Shown: positions 10,740 through 19,804, counted from the stretch's first letter. The stretch is 52,651 nt of DNA from DATJPY01 sp035506135 (GCA_035506135.1 DATJPY010000005.1:1-52651), one strand, 5' to 3'. Program-made: numbers and translations. Notes: generated by a model from the letters alone, not told the origin.

Positions 10740-12155
10740 TCAGCGGGGGCGGGCGTGGTGGTCCGCCAGGATCTGGGCGACGCAGCCCGTCAGGCGCTCG
10801 GCCGTGGGCACGTGCAGGAACTCGTCGGGTCCGTGGGCGTTGGCACCCGGCCCCAGCACGCCCGTGATCGCGAACTGAGCGGCCGGGAAGCGCGCCCCGA
10901 GCATCGCCATGAAGGGGATGGTGCCGCCTTCGCCCATGAACATCGCCTGGCGACCGAACCAGCTCCGCGACGCGCGCTCGAGCGAGGTCGACAGCCACGG
11001 GGCCAGCGCCGGCGCATCCCAGCCGGCTGCCGGATCCTCGGGCTCGAAGTGGACGTGCGCGCCGTGCGGAGGGTCGGCCTCGAGGAGCTCACCCATCCGC
11101 CGGGTCGCGGCCGCGGCGTCGATCGACGGCGGCAGGCGCAGGGAGAGCTTGAGCGCCGTGGCGGGGCGGAGCACGTTTCCGGCGCCCGCGGGCGCGGGAA
11201 GGCCCTCGGCACCCGTGACCTCGAGGAAGGGACGCCAGGTGCGGTTCAGCACCCGCTCGGTGTCGGTGCCGGCGAGCGGCACGGCGCCACCGACGAACGG
11301 AAAGCGGCTCCAGTGCCCGGGCCCGAGCACGCGCGCCGCGGCCTCGGCCTGCGCCGAGCGCTCAGGAGGGATCGGAGCGTGGAACGCGGGCGGCCGCACC
11401 GCGCCGGTCCGTTCGTCCTCGAGACGCGAGAGCAGGGCCCGCGCGATGCGAAAGCTCGACGGCACGACGCCGCTCGCGTCGCCGGAGTGCACGCCCTGCG
11501 AGAGCACCTCGACGCGCAGCAGACCGGCGGCGATCCCGCGCAGGGAGGTGGTGCACCAGAGCTGCTCGTAGTTGCCGCAGCCCGAGTCGAGGCACACCAC
11601 CAGGCTCGGGCTCCCGATGCGCGCGCGCAGGTGGTCGATGTAGAAGGGCAGGTCGTAGCTGCTGCTCTCCTCGCAGGCCTCGATGACGACGGTGCAGCGC
11701 GCGTGCGGCACGTCCTGCTCTCGCAGGCTGCGCAGCGCGGCGACCGTGGCGAAGACGGCATAGCCGTCGTCGGCGGCCCCGCGCCCGTAGAGGCGATCCC
11801 CGCGCCGCACCGGACGCCAGGGTCCGAGCCCTTCGGCCCACGGCTCCATCTCGGGCTGCTTGTCGAGGTGCCCGTACAGGAGGACGGCGTCGTCGCCGCG
11901 ACCCTCGAGCTCGAGGAACAGGACCGGCGTTCGTCCCGGCAGGCGCACCACCTCGACGCGCAGCCCGTCGATCGGCTGCGCGCGGCACCAGCGCTCGGCC
12001 AGCGCCACCGCGCGATCGAGGTGCCCGTTCGCCGCCCAGTGCGGATCGAAGTGCGGCGACTTGCACGGGATCGCGATGTACTCCGCGAGCGCCGGCAGGA
12101 TCGAGCTCTCCCACCAGCCGGCGATCGCGCGGCGCGCCCGTTCGACGTCGATCAC
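10740..12155 (-). CDS. M20-family metallopeptidase (dipeptidase-like)
   Basis: A 471-residue zinc peptidase of the M20 family (CNDP/ArgE/DapE-like). Metal-binding and catalytic motifs are present in order: LLYGHLDKQPE (ligand His and catalytic Asp), GRGAADDGY (bridging Asp), EACEES (catalytic Glu pair), CLDSG, and the C-terminal ligand His in ANAHGPDEF. The dimerisation domain is inserted between the two halves as usual. No signal peptide is seen, so it is cytoplasmic. The start is a GTG whose last two bases form the TGA of the upstream cytochrome-like gene (4-base overlap), a sign of translational coupling. The substrate is probably a small peptide or N-acyl amino acid; not determinable further. 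Confidence 0.9.
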   Translation of the reverse strand: MIDVERARRAIAGWWESSILPALAEYIAIPCKSPHFDPHWAANGHLDRAVALAERWCRAQPIDGLRVEVVRLPGRTPVLFLELEGRGDDAVLLYGHLDKQPEMEPWAEGLGPWRPVRRGDRLYGRGAADDGYAVFATVAALRSLREQDVPHARCTVVIEACEESSSYDLPFYIDHLRARIGSPSLVVCLDSGCGNYEQLWCTTSLRGIAAGLLRVEVLSQGVHSGDASGVVPSSFRIARALLSRLEDERTGAVRPPAFHAPIPPERSAQAEAAARVLGPGHWSRFPFVGGAVPLAGTDTERVLNRTWRPFLEVTGAEGLPAPAGAGNVLRPATALKLSLRLPPSIDAAAATRRMGELLEADPPHGAHVHFEPEDPAAGWDAPALAPWLSTSLERASRSWFGRQAMFMGEGGTIPFMAMLGARFPAAQFAITGVLGPGANAHGPDEFLHVPTAERLTGCVAQILADHHARPR

Positions 12156-13306
12156 TTCGGCACGCCCTTTCCGGCGTCGACTAGCGCGCGGAGCTCCTCG
12201 AGATGCTTCGTGACCGACGCCGGCGCGTGGACGCCGGAGGAGCCCGTGTAGGCGAGCAGGGTCTGCTCTTCGAGCAGCGCGAACGCGGGCTCCGCGAACG
12301 GCTGGTCAGGTGCCATGCGGATCGCAGTCTCGAGGTACACCTCCGCCTGCGGCTCCCAGTACATCTCGCCGAGCTGCGTCTCGGCCACACCGAGCAGGTA
12401 GTAGGCCTCCGCCTGATCGCGCTTCGACGTGGGCTTCGCCTCGAGCAGCCGGTACAGGATGCTCGAGGCCACCACGTCGTGGACGAGCCCCCTGCGATCC
12501 GCGGGATAGGGGACCAGGTGCTGCGCCTCGTCGATCAGCCTTCGCGCCGTCGCGAGGTCGGGAGGCGCATCGGCGAGAGGCTGGAGCTGCGGGAGCGCCT
12601 GCACCCACTCGTCGACATCGAGCCGCAGGCTGCGCCAGACGTCGGGGCGCCGGGCGAAGCGCTGGAGCACGGGGACGGGCCGCTGGTAGTCGCCCTTCAC
12701 GCGCACCGCGACGATCAGGTAGTCCGTGAGCGGGACCACCATCTCGGCGGGGCTCACCTGCGGATCGGCGAAGAGCGCCTCGTAGGCGGCGAGCGCCTCG
12801 TCGAACTGGCGCGTCGCCACCAGGAGGCGGACGCGCTCGGCCATCGGCATCGCGTTCAGCGCGCTCTTGTCGACGAAGTGCTGCGAGAGCGGCGAGTCGC
12901 CCGGGCTCGGCAGCCGCGTGTGGCAGGCGATGCAGTTCTCGGTGGCCTGCTGCACCAGAAAGGCGGCGCTCTCGGTGCGGCCCTCTCGATAGCGCTCGAG
13001 CGCGTCGCGCGCGTCGGTCGCCAACGAGCTCCCGATGTAGCGCCGCGCCGCATCCTCCTCGCGCGCGTGCTGCGCGACCTGGTCCGCGTGCTCCGCGAGC
13101 GACTCGAGCGCGGCCAGCACGGCGGCGCGGTTCTGCGGCGAGGCGAAGCGCTCTTCGTTGGTGCTGAGCGGGAGCAGCACCTTCATGCTCGCGAAGATCT
13201 GCTTCATCGCGGCGCGGGTCTCGTCGCGCTCGGTCGAGGCGCCCGCCGGCGCGGCCAGCCCGAGACATGCACATAGGGCGGCCAGCGCCCTGCCTCGTCG
13301 CACCAT
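12152..13306 (-). CDS. Secreted single-haem cytochrome c-like protein with helical repeats
   Basis: A 384-residue protein with an N-terminal Sec signal (MVRRGRALAALCACLGLAAP, cut near PAGA-ST) and one CxxCH haem-attachment motif (CIACHTRL) around residue 127. The first part resembles cytochrome c-prime/b562-type four-helix proteins (Met-rich helices before the CxxCH). The rest is TPR-like helical sequence (YYLLGVAETQLG). It is probably periplasmic and involved in electron transfer or sensing; no closer function is recognised. ATG 13306 has GGGAGG 7 bases upstream. Coupled by overlap to the M20 peptidase, although the functional link is not obvious. Confidence 0.7.
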   Translation of the reverse strand: MVRRGRALAALCACLGLAAPAGASTERDETRAAMKQIFASMKVLLPLSTNEERFASPQNRAAVLAALESLAEHADQVAQHAREEDAARRYIGSSLATDARDALERYREGRTESAAFLVQQATENCIACHTRLPSPGDSPLSQHFVDKSALNAMPMAERVRLLVATRQFDEALAAYEALFADPQVSPAEMVVPLTDYLIVAVRVKGDYQRPVPVLQRFARRPDVWRSLRLDVDEWVQALPQLQPLADAPPDLATARRLIDEAQHLVPYPADRRGLVHDVVASSILYRLLEAKPTSKRDQAEAYYLLGVAETQLGEMYWEPQAEVYLETAIRMAPDQPFAEPAFALLEEQTLLAYTGSSGVHAPASVTKHLEELRALVDAGKGVPK

Positions 13307-13370
13307 GATCGTTCCTCCCGGCTGCCGCGCGCAGGCTAGCTCTCGCCGCGCGCAGAGCCGCTCGATCGGC

Positions 13371-14264
13371 TCAGGAACGCAGGGCGAGCGACCAGCTCGC
13401 CGCGAGGAGCGAGAGCGCCGCGGCGCCGGCGGACCCCTGCAGGACGGGGCTCGCCCGGCTCCATCCGAGCCGCGTGGCGGTGATCCCGAGCGCGGTGCCG
13501 ATCGCAAGGCCGCAGGCGTGCGCCCAGAGGTCGACGTGCTCGCCCTCGGTCCCGATCATCGCCAGCAGCGCGAGCGCGGCGGCGGCGGGCGTCCACGCGC
13601 GGCGGCCGCGCGCGCCGAGCGCGCGACCGCGCACGAGGGCGCGGCCGGCGAGCAGGCCGAGCGCCCCGAAGACCGCCGTCGAGGCGCCGATCGAGAGGTG
13701 GGGCCCGCCGCGGTGGATCCACGCATTCGCGAGGTTGCCGCCCGCGCCGGCGGCGAGCACGAGCGCGCCGCCGAGGCCGAGCCCGAACGCGCGGAAGACG
13801 CCGGCGAGGAAGAGCGCCCCGGCGATCGCATTGCCCATCACGTGCGCCGCGTCGTCATGGAGGGTCAGCGCGGTGACGGCGCGCCACGGCTCGCCGCCGA
13901 CCACGCGCGCGGCCTCGGCGGTGCCGCGCGCGAACCAGGTGACGGCGGGATCGGCGGGTCCCGTCCAGAGGAAGAACGCCACCAGCACGGCCGCGACCGC
14001 GATCGCGTGTCGCGCCGCGAGCGGGTCGAGCGTCGGATCGGGGCTCGCGGCCGCGGCTGCCGCGGCCGCGCTCTCGCGCCCCTCGCGGTCCCAGGCGTCG
14101 AGCAGCGCGGTCGCCCGCTCGACCTCCGCCTCCGGCACCGAGAGCGAGAAGCCGCCGCGCGTGCCGGCCAAGCTCGGATGCAGGCCCTCCGCCGCCAGCA
14201 CGAGCGCCCATTCGTCGGCCAGGGCACGCCGTCGCGTCGTGCGGATCGCGACCTCGCCATCCAT
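13371..14264 (-). CDS. Rhomboid-family intramembrane serine protease
   Basis: A 297-residue membrane protein with a short cytoplasmic N-terminal domain (about 1-80), an Ala-rich linker and about six hydrophobic segments. The rhomboid signature is complete: HVMGN (H141, N145), nucleophile in SIGAST (S195 in G-x-S) and the catalytic His in WAHACG (H249). It should cleave transmembrane substrates within the inner membrane. The N-terminal 80 residues resemble the small fold often appended to bacterial rhomboids. No clear Shine-Dalgarno is seen before ATG 14264. It sits 32 bases downstream of the histidine kinase. Confidence 0.9.
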   Translation of the reverse strand: MDGEVAIRTTRRRALADEWALVLAAEGLHPSLAGTRGGFSLSVPEAEVERATALLDAWDREGRESAAAAAAAASPDPTLDPLAARHAIAVAAVLVAFFLWTGPADPAVTWFARGTAEAARVVGGEPWRAVTALTLHDDAAHVMGNAIAGALFLAGVFRAFGLGLGGALVLAAGAGGNLANAWIHRGGPHLSIGASTAVFGALGLLAGRALVRGRALGARGRRAWTPAAAALALLAMIGTEGEHVDLWAHACGLAIGTALGITATRLGWSRASPVLQGSAGAAALSLLAASWSLALRS

Positions 14265-14296
14265 GCGGCGAGGATCGCACAGCGCTCCGCCGCGCC

Positions 14297-16090
14297 TCAG
14301 GCGGAGGCGGAGAGCGCGTCGGTCTCGACGTGCGCCGGGAGCTGCGCCAGGAAGCAGGCGCCCGCCTGTGCGCCGCTCAGGAGCTCGAGCATGCCGCCGT
14401 GCTCGCGCACGATGTCGAACGCGATCGAGAGCCCGAGCCCGGTGCCCTCGTCCGGGCCCTTGGTCGTGAAGAACGGATCGAAGATGCGGTGGCGCAGGCC
14501 CTCCGGCACGCCGGGGCCATCGTCGCTCACCATCACCTCCACGACGTCGACGAGCCGGCGCGTGCGCACGGTGATGCATCCCTGTGCGCGGCCGGCGAGC
14601 GCCTGCTTGGCGTTCACCAGCAGGTTCACGAAGACCTGTGTCAGGCGCTGGGCGGAGCCGCGCACGGGCGGGAGGCCCTCGGCGAGCCAGGCCTCGAGCG
14701 CCACGCCGCGATGCGGGTGCAGCTCGGCGAGCCGGATGGCCGCCGTCACCACGGCGTTCACGTCGACGGGCCCGAGCTCGTCGCTCGGAACGCGAGAGAA
14801 GCGGCGCATCGAATCGACGATGCGGCCGATGCGCTCGATGCCGTCGATGCACTCGGCGATCACCTGGGGCAGCTCCGCCAGCTCGAGCTGCTCGTTCTCC
14901 GACAGCTCCGGAGCCGGATCCGCCAAGCGCTCCGCGAGGCGCGCCAGGTGGCTCAGGTTGGCGTTCACGAACGCGAGCGGGTTGTTCACCTCGTGCGCGA
15001 TGCCCGCGGCCAGGCTGCCCACCGTCTCGAGCTTCTGGCTCTGCCGCACCAGCCGCTCGTAGCGCCGCTCCTCGGTGCGGTCGCGCAGCACGGCGAAGCG
15101 CCCGATGGTGCCGATCTCGGGATCGCGCAGGCACTTCGCGGTGACCTCGAGCCGCCGATCGTCGCGCGTGACGACGTCGGCGGGCGACAGCGTGGCGTCG
15201 GGCGCCAGGGCCTCGAAGGCCGCGGCGATCGCCTCGCCCGCGGCCGCGTCGGCGGCGGGCGCCGCGATCAGCTCGGCGAGGCGGCGGCCCCGGATCGCCG
15301 GAAGCCCGCGCGCCAGGATGCGCATCGCGGCCGGGTTGGCGTCGAGCACGACCCCGCTCTTGTCGGCGATCAGCACGCCGTCGCGCAGGTGGTCGATCAC
15401 GTCGCGCCAGGCGAGGGGCAGCGCATCGAGCAGCTGGTATCGGAAGATGCAGACCGTGAGGATCGCGAGCGAGCCGCCGAGCACCGCGGGCGTCGGATCG
15501 TAGGCGAACGGCAGCACGTGGAAGACGTAGAGCGCGCTCGCGAGCGTGGGCAGGATCGCTGCGCTCGCCGTGAGCGCGCCGCGGCCCCAGGCCTCGTGGG
15601 TCATCATGCGGCGGGCGGCGAGCAGGAAGAAGGCGACGCCGATCAGCACGAAGGGATAGCCCCAGGCGAGGTAGGCGTAGAAGAGGGGACCGCGCTCGCT
15701 GCGAAACTGCGTGAAGCTGCTGAAGAGGAGGTGGTGGCTCTGGTTGGTGGCGACGGCCAGGAAGGTGAGCACCGAGGGAGCGAACGCTGCGATCGCGATC
15801 GAGGGACGAGCCTCGAGCAGGGGCACGCGCGCGTAGCGGGCGCCGAGCAGGAGCCAGAGCGGGGGCAGCGTCGCGATGCCGATCCACGAGAACACGAGCC
15901 CCGCGAAGGCACCCTCGTCGCTGGCGGCGGAGAAGCGCCAGATCACGCCGGCCGACCACGCGAGCAGGGAGCCGAGGAGCGCCAGCAGCGGCATCCGCAG
16001 CGGGGTGCGCACGGGGCGCAGGGCCACGTACGCGGCGACCGCCGCGGCGAGCAGGAGGGTGATCGCAGCCTGGATGATGGCGCCGAACAT
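14297..16090 (-). CDS. Membrane sensor histidine kinase (7TM N-terminus, PAS, HisKA, HATPase)
   Basis: A 597-residue kinase. Residues 1-225 hold about seven hydrophobic segments like the 7TM histidine-kinase N-terminal region. A PAS domain follows (about 230-340), then a HisKA dimerisation helix with phospho-accepting His in AAGIAHEVNNPLAF (H366), then HATPase_c with N box (NLLVNAKQAL), G1 (DDGPGVPE), F box (FDPFFTTK) and G2 (GTGLGLSI). No receiver gene is adjacent, so the partner is unknown. Its ATG is 9 bases after the stop of the metallo-beta-lactamase-fold gene, indicating one transcript. Confidence 0.93.
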   Translation of the reverse strand: MFGAIIQAAITLLLAAAVAAYVALRPVRTPLRMPLLALLGSLLAWSAGVIWRFSAASDEGAFAGLVFSWIGIATLPPLWLLLGARYARVPLLEARPSIAIAAFAPSVLTFLAVATNQSHHLLFSSFTQFRSERGPLFYAYLAWGYPFVLIGVAFFLLAARRMMTHEAWGRGALTASAAILPTLASALYVFHVLPFAYDPTPAVLGGSLAILTVCIFRYQLLDALPLAWRDVIDHLRDGVLIADKSGVVLDANPAAMRILARGLPAIRGRRLAELIAAPAADAAAGEAIAAAFEALAPDATLSPADVVTRDDRRLEVTAKCLRDPEIGTIGRFAVLRDRTEERRYERLVRQSQKLETVGSLAAGIAHEVNNPLAFVNANLSHLARLAERLADPAPELSENEQLELAELPQVIAECIDGIERIGRIVDSMRRFSRVPSDELGPVDVNAVVTAAIRLAELHPHRGVALEAWLAEGLPPVRGSAQRLTQVFVNLLVNAKQALAGRAQGCITVRTRRLVDVVEVMVSDDGPGVPEGLRHRIFDPFFTTKGPDEGTGLGLSIAFDIVREHGGMLELLSGAQAGACFLAQLPAHVETDALSASA

Positions 16091-16099
16091 CCTCGGCCC

Positions 16100-17023
16100 T
16101 CATCGGCGACCCGCGCGCGCCTTGTGAGCCGCGAGGAAGCGCCCCGGCTCCACCTCCTGCACCCGCCCCTCGCGTCCGAGGCGCACCAGGTGCTGGGCCA
16201 TGCTGCGCGCCTCGACCGCCTCGGCGAAGGGGACCTCGTCCTGCGGCCGGTACACGAAGCGATGGCGGGCGATCTCGGCGAGGCTGTGCGGCGTGTCGCC
16301 GAGGTAGTCGAGCAGCCGACGCTCGCGGTCGGCGATCACCGCCTCGAAGCGGTCGAGCCGCTCGAGGAAGACCTCGCGCGAGTCGATCACGCCGACGTGG
16401 TGGAATGTCGCCCAGTGGCGCGGGGCCAGCGGGCGCAGCCGCGCCAGCGTGCGCTCGAAGTCCTCGAGATCGGACCACGCGTCGCCGTAGTAGGGGCCGA
16501 AGCTCGAGAGGTCGACGTCGCCCAGGTAGAGCACGCCCTCGGGCTCGATCCAGAAGAAGGAGTGGCCGCGCGTGTGGCCGGGTGCGTGGATCACGCGGAT
16601 CCGCGCGCCGCCGAGCTCGAAGACGTCCCCGTCTCGAAAGGGGACCGCGTCCAGACGCGGCTCGAAGTGGAACTCGTCGACCACGACGCGGCGGAACGCG
16701 GCCCCGATCGGACCGGCGTAGCCGTAGATCGCCATCAGCCCGTCGAGCGAGCGGATGCCCGGGAGATCGGCCTCGTGCAGGTGCCAGGGTGCGCGCGGGA
16801 AGAGGTGGTTGCCCGCGATGTGGTCCTCGTGACAGTGGCTGTTGAGGACGCGATCGACCGGGGGCAGGGCGTCCCGCCGCGGCAGGAGCCCGAGCGACGG
16901 ATCGATCGCGACGCGCTCGTCACGTCCGCCGACGAGCAGGGTGTTGCCCTGCGGGTACTTCCCCCCGCGTGCGCCGAAGAGCACGGTGACGCATCCGATG
17001 CGGCGCTCCGCGAGCGCTTCCAC
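16100..17023 (-). CDS. Metallo-beta-lactamase-fold hydrolase
   Basis: A 307-residue MBL-fold hydrolase with the di-zinc motif SHCHEDH (H63, H65, D67, H68), a further His in HAPGHTRGH and the bridging Asp in LYLGDVDLS. It ends in a helical region similar to glyoxalase II-like and LACTB2-like members. Likely a cytoplasmic thioester or ester hydrolase; the substrate cannot be called. Start taken as GTG 17023, without a convincing Shine-Dalgarno, so the N-terminus is uncertain by a few residues. It is the first gene of a minus-strand run continuing into the histidine kinase. Confidence 0.85.
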   Translation of the reverse strand: MEALAERRIGCVTVLFGARGGKYPQGNTLLVGGRDERVAIDPSLGLLPRRDALPPVDRVLNSHCHEDHIAGNHLFPRAPWHLHEADLPGIRSLDGLMAIYGYAGPIGAAFRRVVVDEFHFEPRLDAVPFRDGDVFELGGARIRVIHAPGHTRGHSFFWIEPEGVLYLGDVDLSSFGPYYGDAWSDLEDFERTLARLRPLAPRHWATFHHVGVIDSREVFLERLDRFEAVIADRERRLLDYLGDTPHSLAEIARHRFVYRPQDEVPFAEAVEARSMAQHLVRLGREGRVQEVEPGRFLAAHKARAGRR

Positions 17024-17158
17024 GGCGCCACGGTAACCGCCGACGTGATTGTTTTCGAGGCAGTCAGCAGCCTCCCGCGCATCCGCGAGCGTCCTGCACC
17101 GGCACGCACCTTGCTCCTCCGTTCAGCGCCGCAGCGCCGGCTGCCGATGAGAGGGACC

Positions 17159-17338
17159 ATGGCCGGCTCCGCTTCGCGAATGCAGTGGCATCGCCTCCAG
17201 GTAGAGCGGGTCGTCTGTGCCTGGTGTCGCTTCCCGATCGCGTCGATCGAGCGACCGCGCCGGAGCCGGCCCGAGGTGAGCCACGGCCTCTGCCGCCCGT
17301 GCGCGAATCGGCTCGCCTCCCGGCTGCGGACGCCCTGA
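17159..17338 (+). CDS. Small zinc-binding protein resembling the C-terminal tail of PAS sensors
   Basis: A predicted 59-residue protein with four cysteines in two CxxC pairs: VVCAWCRF (C20, C23) and SHGLCRPCANRL (C45, C48). The spacing and the SHG-C-x-x-C ending match the short Cys-rich tail often found after PAS or receiver domains in bacterial sensors (CxxCK...FSHGICPxC), here as a stand-alone protein. A zinc site is likely. ATG 17159 has GAGAGGG immediately upstream; ATG 17147 in frame is the alternative. Divergent from the MBL hydrolase and followed after 4 bases by a dispersed repeat copy. Function unknown. Confidence 0.55.
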   Translation: MAGSASRMQWHRLQVERVVCAWCRFPIASIERPRRSRPEVSHGLCRPCANRLASRLRTP

Positions 17339-17342
17339 GTGA

Positions 17343-17426
17343 TGAAGTTCGCTCGGCTTCGCCTCGCTGCGCGCGCCCTTCGGGCGCTTGCGGGAAGGTT
17401 CCAGGCGATCCCACAGCCTCGGAGGC
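17343..17426 (-). repeat. Dispersed structured element, copy A
   Basis: An 84-bp copy in reverse orientation, in the spacer between the small zinc protein (ending 17338) and the ABC1 kinase. It carries all family blocks: CTCCGAGGC, GATCGCCTGGA, CCCGCAAGC, a central hairpin (GCGCCC 17373-17378, loop TTC, GGGCGC 17382-17387 as read on the plus strand), and the AGCGAG...GAGCGAA tail. In the tail hairpin this copy reads GGC-GAA-GCC where copy C has GCC-GAA-GGC, a compensatory swap. Confidence 0.8.
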
Positions 17427-17459
17427 GACGAGTCAGAGAGCCGGTTAGCCTGGGTCCCC

Positions 17460-19055
17460 ATGAGCGCGGACGATCTCTCGTGGGGCGCCTTCAGTGAAGC
17501 CGGCCCCTGGCGTGTGGACCCCGGCCAGATTCCCTGGCGCAAGGGCGTCGACGCGCTGAGGGCGGCCGTCCAGGCCGAGGTGCCCGACTGGGTGCGCCCG
17601 CGCCGCTTCCCGCCACTCGGGCGCTTCGTCTCCGCGGGCACCGCCGTCGGCAGCGCGCTCCTCGGCTGGCGGCTGCGCGAGTACCGGCGCGGCGGAGAGG
17701 CCTCGCGCGCCGGCCTCTCGCGGCGGCTGCGGCGCGCGTTCGAGCGCCTCGGCCCCTCCTACATCAAGCTGGGACAGATCGTCTCGTCGGGGCAGGGCCT
17801 GTTCCCGCCGGAGCTTGTCGCCGAGTTCCGCCAGTGCCGCGACCGGGTGCCGCCAGAGCCCTTCGACCACGTCTGCCGCGTGGTCGAGGAGGATCTCGCG
17901 CGCCCGCTCGACGCAGTTTTCTCCCGCTTCGAGCGCGAGCCGCTCGCCTCCGCGTCGATCGCACAGGTGCACGTGGCGGAGCTCCGCGGCGACGGCACCG
18001 AGGTCGTCGTCAAGGTGCAGCGCCCGCAGGTCGCCGAGCTGGTGCGTCGAGACCTCGCGGCGATGGCCTGGATCGCGCCGTGGCTGGTGGGGCGCATCCC
18101 GGTCGCGGCGCTCGCCAACCCGCCGGCCCTCGTCGATCTCTTCGGCGAGACGATCGCGGAGGAGCTCGACTTCCGCCTCGAGGCGGCGAACATGCTCGAC
18201 ATCGCGCGCGTGCTGCGCGATGCCGGGCAGACGGTGGTGGTCGTGCCGCGCCCACACCCCGCGCTGGTGACGCGCCGCGTCCTGGTGATGGAGCGCCTCG
18301 AGGGCTTCCACTACGACGACATCGAGGGCATGCGCGCGGTCGGCATCGATACCGCCGAGGTGATCCGATCGCTGCTGATCTCGTTCCTGGAGGGCGCCAT
18401 GATCTACGGCGTCTTCCACGGCGACCTGCACGGCGGTAACCTCTCGGTGATGCGCGACGGGCGCGTCGCGCTGTTCGACTACGGCATGACCGGCCGCATG
18501 GAGGAGCCGCAGCGGCTCGCCTTCCTGCGCATGATGATGACGGGCGCGGTGAACGACGTGCGCGGGCAGCTCGCCGCCTTCCGCGATCTCGGCGCGCTGC
18601 CGCCCGACGCCGACCTCGACGAGCTGATCCGCGTGCTCAAGATCGATCAGCCGGTGCGCGACCCGACCAAGCTCTCGAGCGAGGAGCTGGTCGCCGAGAT
18701 CCAGGAGGCCTTGAAGGCGCTGCTGCGGCACGGGGCGCGGCTGCCGAAGCACCTGATGCTGTACGTGAAGGACATGCTGTTCTTCGACGGCTCGATCGCG
18801 CGCTTCGCGCCGGACGTGAACCTGTTCGGCGAGGTGGCGAAGATCTACGGCTACTTCGCCCAGAAGCACGGCGAGCGCATCCTGCGCGACATCGGCTTCG
18901 ACCCGGCGCGGGCGTCGCTCGACCTGGAGGGGATGAAGGCGTCGCTCGGCCTCACCGCGGAGGTCGAGTCGCTGACCCACCGCGAGCTCCAGGCGCGGCG
19001 CGAGATCATCCGGGAGCGCCTCGAGGACGGCCCGCCGGTGCGCCTCAAGCCCTGA
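17460..19055 (+). CDS. ABC1/UbiB-family atypical kinase
   Basis: A 531-residue member of the UbiB/ABC1/ADCK family, ATP-dependent proteins linked to isoprenoid quinone and lipid metabolism or transport. It has the family KxGQ region YIKLGQIVSSGQGLFP, the Ala-rich nucleotide loop substitute ASASIAQVH, the VVVKVQRP segment (VAIK-Lys equivalent), the catalytic-type motif FHGDLHGGNL and the metal-binding LFDYG (DFG equivalent). Unlike most UbiB proteins, no clear C-terminal membrane helix pair is seen. ATG 17460 is chosen from family alignment; the in-frame upstream GTG/ATG region overlaps repeat A. One of two ABC1 genes in this window. Confidence 0.9.
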   Translation: MSADDLSWGAFSEAGPWRVDPGQIPWRKGVDALRAAVQAEVPDWVRPRRFPPLGRFVSAGTAVGSALLGWRLREYRRGGEASRAGLSRRLRRAFERLGPSYIKLGQIVSSGQGLFPPELVAEFRQCRDRVPPEPFDHVCRVVEEDLARPLDAVFSRFEREPLASASIAQVHVAELRGDGTEVVVKVQRPQVAELVRRDLAAMAWIAPWLVGRIPVAALANPPALVDLFGETIAEELDFRLEAANMLDIARVLRDAGQTVVVVPRPHPALVTRRVLVMERLEGFHYDDIEGMRAVGIDTAEVIRSLLISFLEGAMIYGVFHGDLHGGNLSVMRDGRVALFDYGMTGRMEEPQRLAFLRMMMTGAVNDVRGQLAAFRDLGALPPDADLDELIRVLKIDQPVRDPTKLSSEELVAEIQEALKALLRHGARLPKHLMLYVKDMLFFDGSIARFAPDVNLFGEVAKIYGYFAQKHGERILRDIGFDPARASLDLEGMKASLGLTAEVESLTHRELQARREIIRERLEDGPPVRLKP

Positions 19056-19058
19056 GCG

Positions 19059-19104
19059 GGGCGCCGGGCCGGCCCCCGGCGCCCGCGTCCCCAGATCCGG
19101 GGAC
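19059..19104. terminator. Tandem GC hairpins after the ABC1 gene
   Basis: Immediately after the stop codon GGGCGCCGGG (19059-19068) pairs perfectly with CCCGGCGCCC (19075-19084) around a 6-base loop. A second hairpin, GTCCCC/GGGGAC (19087-19092, 19099-19104), follows. No T-run is present, so this may be a GC-type terminator or a leader structure for the response regulator gene downstream. Confidence 0.45.
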
Positions 19105-19147
19105 GTGGCCTCGCGTCCCGCGCCCTACACTCGCGCCGGGGTCGTGC

Positions 19148-19804
19148 ATGAAGCGACATGCCGTCGTGCTGGTCGAGGATGACGAGCCGACCCGCGTGCG
19201 GCTGACGCGTGCGATCGACGCGCATCCCGAGCTGCGGGTCGCCGCCGCCCTCGGCAGCGTCGAGGCGGCGCGCGCGCACCTCGAGCGCGAGGCGCCCGAG
19301 GTGCTGTTGACGGACCTCGACCTGCCGGATGGAAGCGGCGTCGAGCTCCTGCGCCTGCTGCGCGCGCGCGGGATGCCCACGCAGTGCATGGTGATCACCG
19401 TCTTCGGCGACGAGCGACACGTGGTCGAGGCGATCCAGGCGGGAGCCCTCGGCTATCTGCTGAAGGACGGCTCGGCCGACTACGTCGGCCGCTCGATCCT
19501 CGAGATGCTCGCCGGCGGATCCCCGATGAGCCCGCCCGTGGCGCGCTATCTGCTGAGCCGCTTCGCGGCCCCGGCCTCCGCCGCGGGCGGCGCTCCGGAC
19601 CTGCTCTCGGCCCGCGAGCGCGAGGTGCTCACCTACATCGTCAAGGGGTTCAGCTACGCCGAGATCGCGCGGCTCACGGAGCTCTCATCGCACACCGTCG
19701 CGACCTACGTGCGGCGGATCTACGGCAAGCTCGAGGTCCACTCGCGGGGCGAGGCCGTCTACGAGGCGCTGGCGACCGGCCTGGTGAAGATGGACGAGTC
19801 CTGA
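19148..19804 (+). CDS. NarL/FixJ (LuxR-type) response regulator
   Basis: A 218-residue two-component response regulator. The receiver has the acidic pair EDD (10-12), phospho-accepting Asp in LLTDLDLPDGSG (D56), a Thr in MVITVFG and the conserved Lys in YLLKDG. The C-terminal LuxR helix-turn-helix is at about 150-215 (LSAREREVLTYIVKGFSYAEIA, split here by length; SSHTVATYVRRIYGKL is the recognition region). It faces, tail to tail, a NarX-type histidine kinase, the likely partner. A TACACT at 19126-19131 could be a -10 box, giving a very short leader. Confidence 0.95.
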   Translation: MKRHAVVLVEDDEPTRVRLTRAIDAHPELRVAAALGSVEAARAHLEREAPEVLLTDLDLPDGSGVELLRLLRARGMPTQCMVITVFGDERHVVEAIQAGALGYLLKDGSADYVGRSILEMLAGGSPMSPPVARYLLSRFAAPASAAGGAPDLLSAREREVLTYIVKGFSYAEIARLTELSSHTVATYVRRIYGKLEVHSRGEAVYEALATGLVKMDES

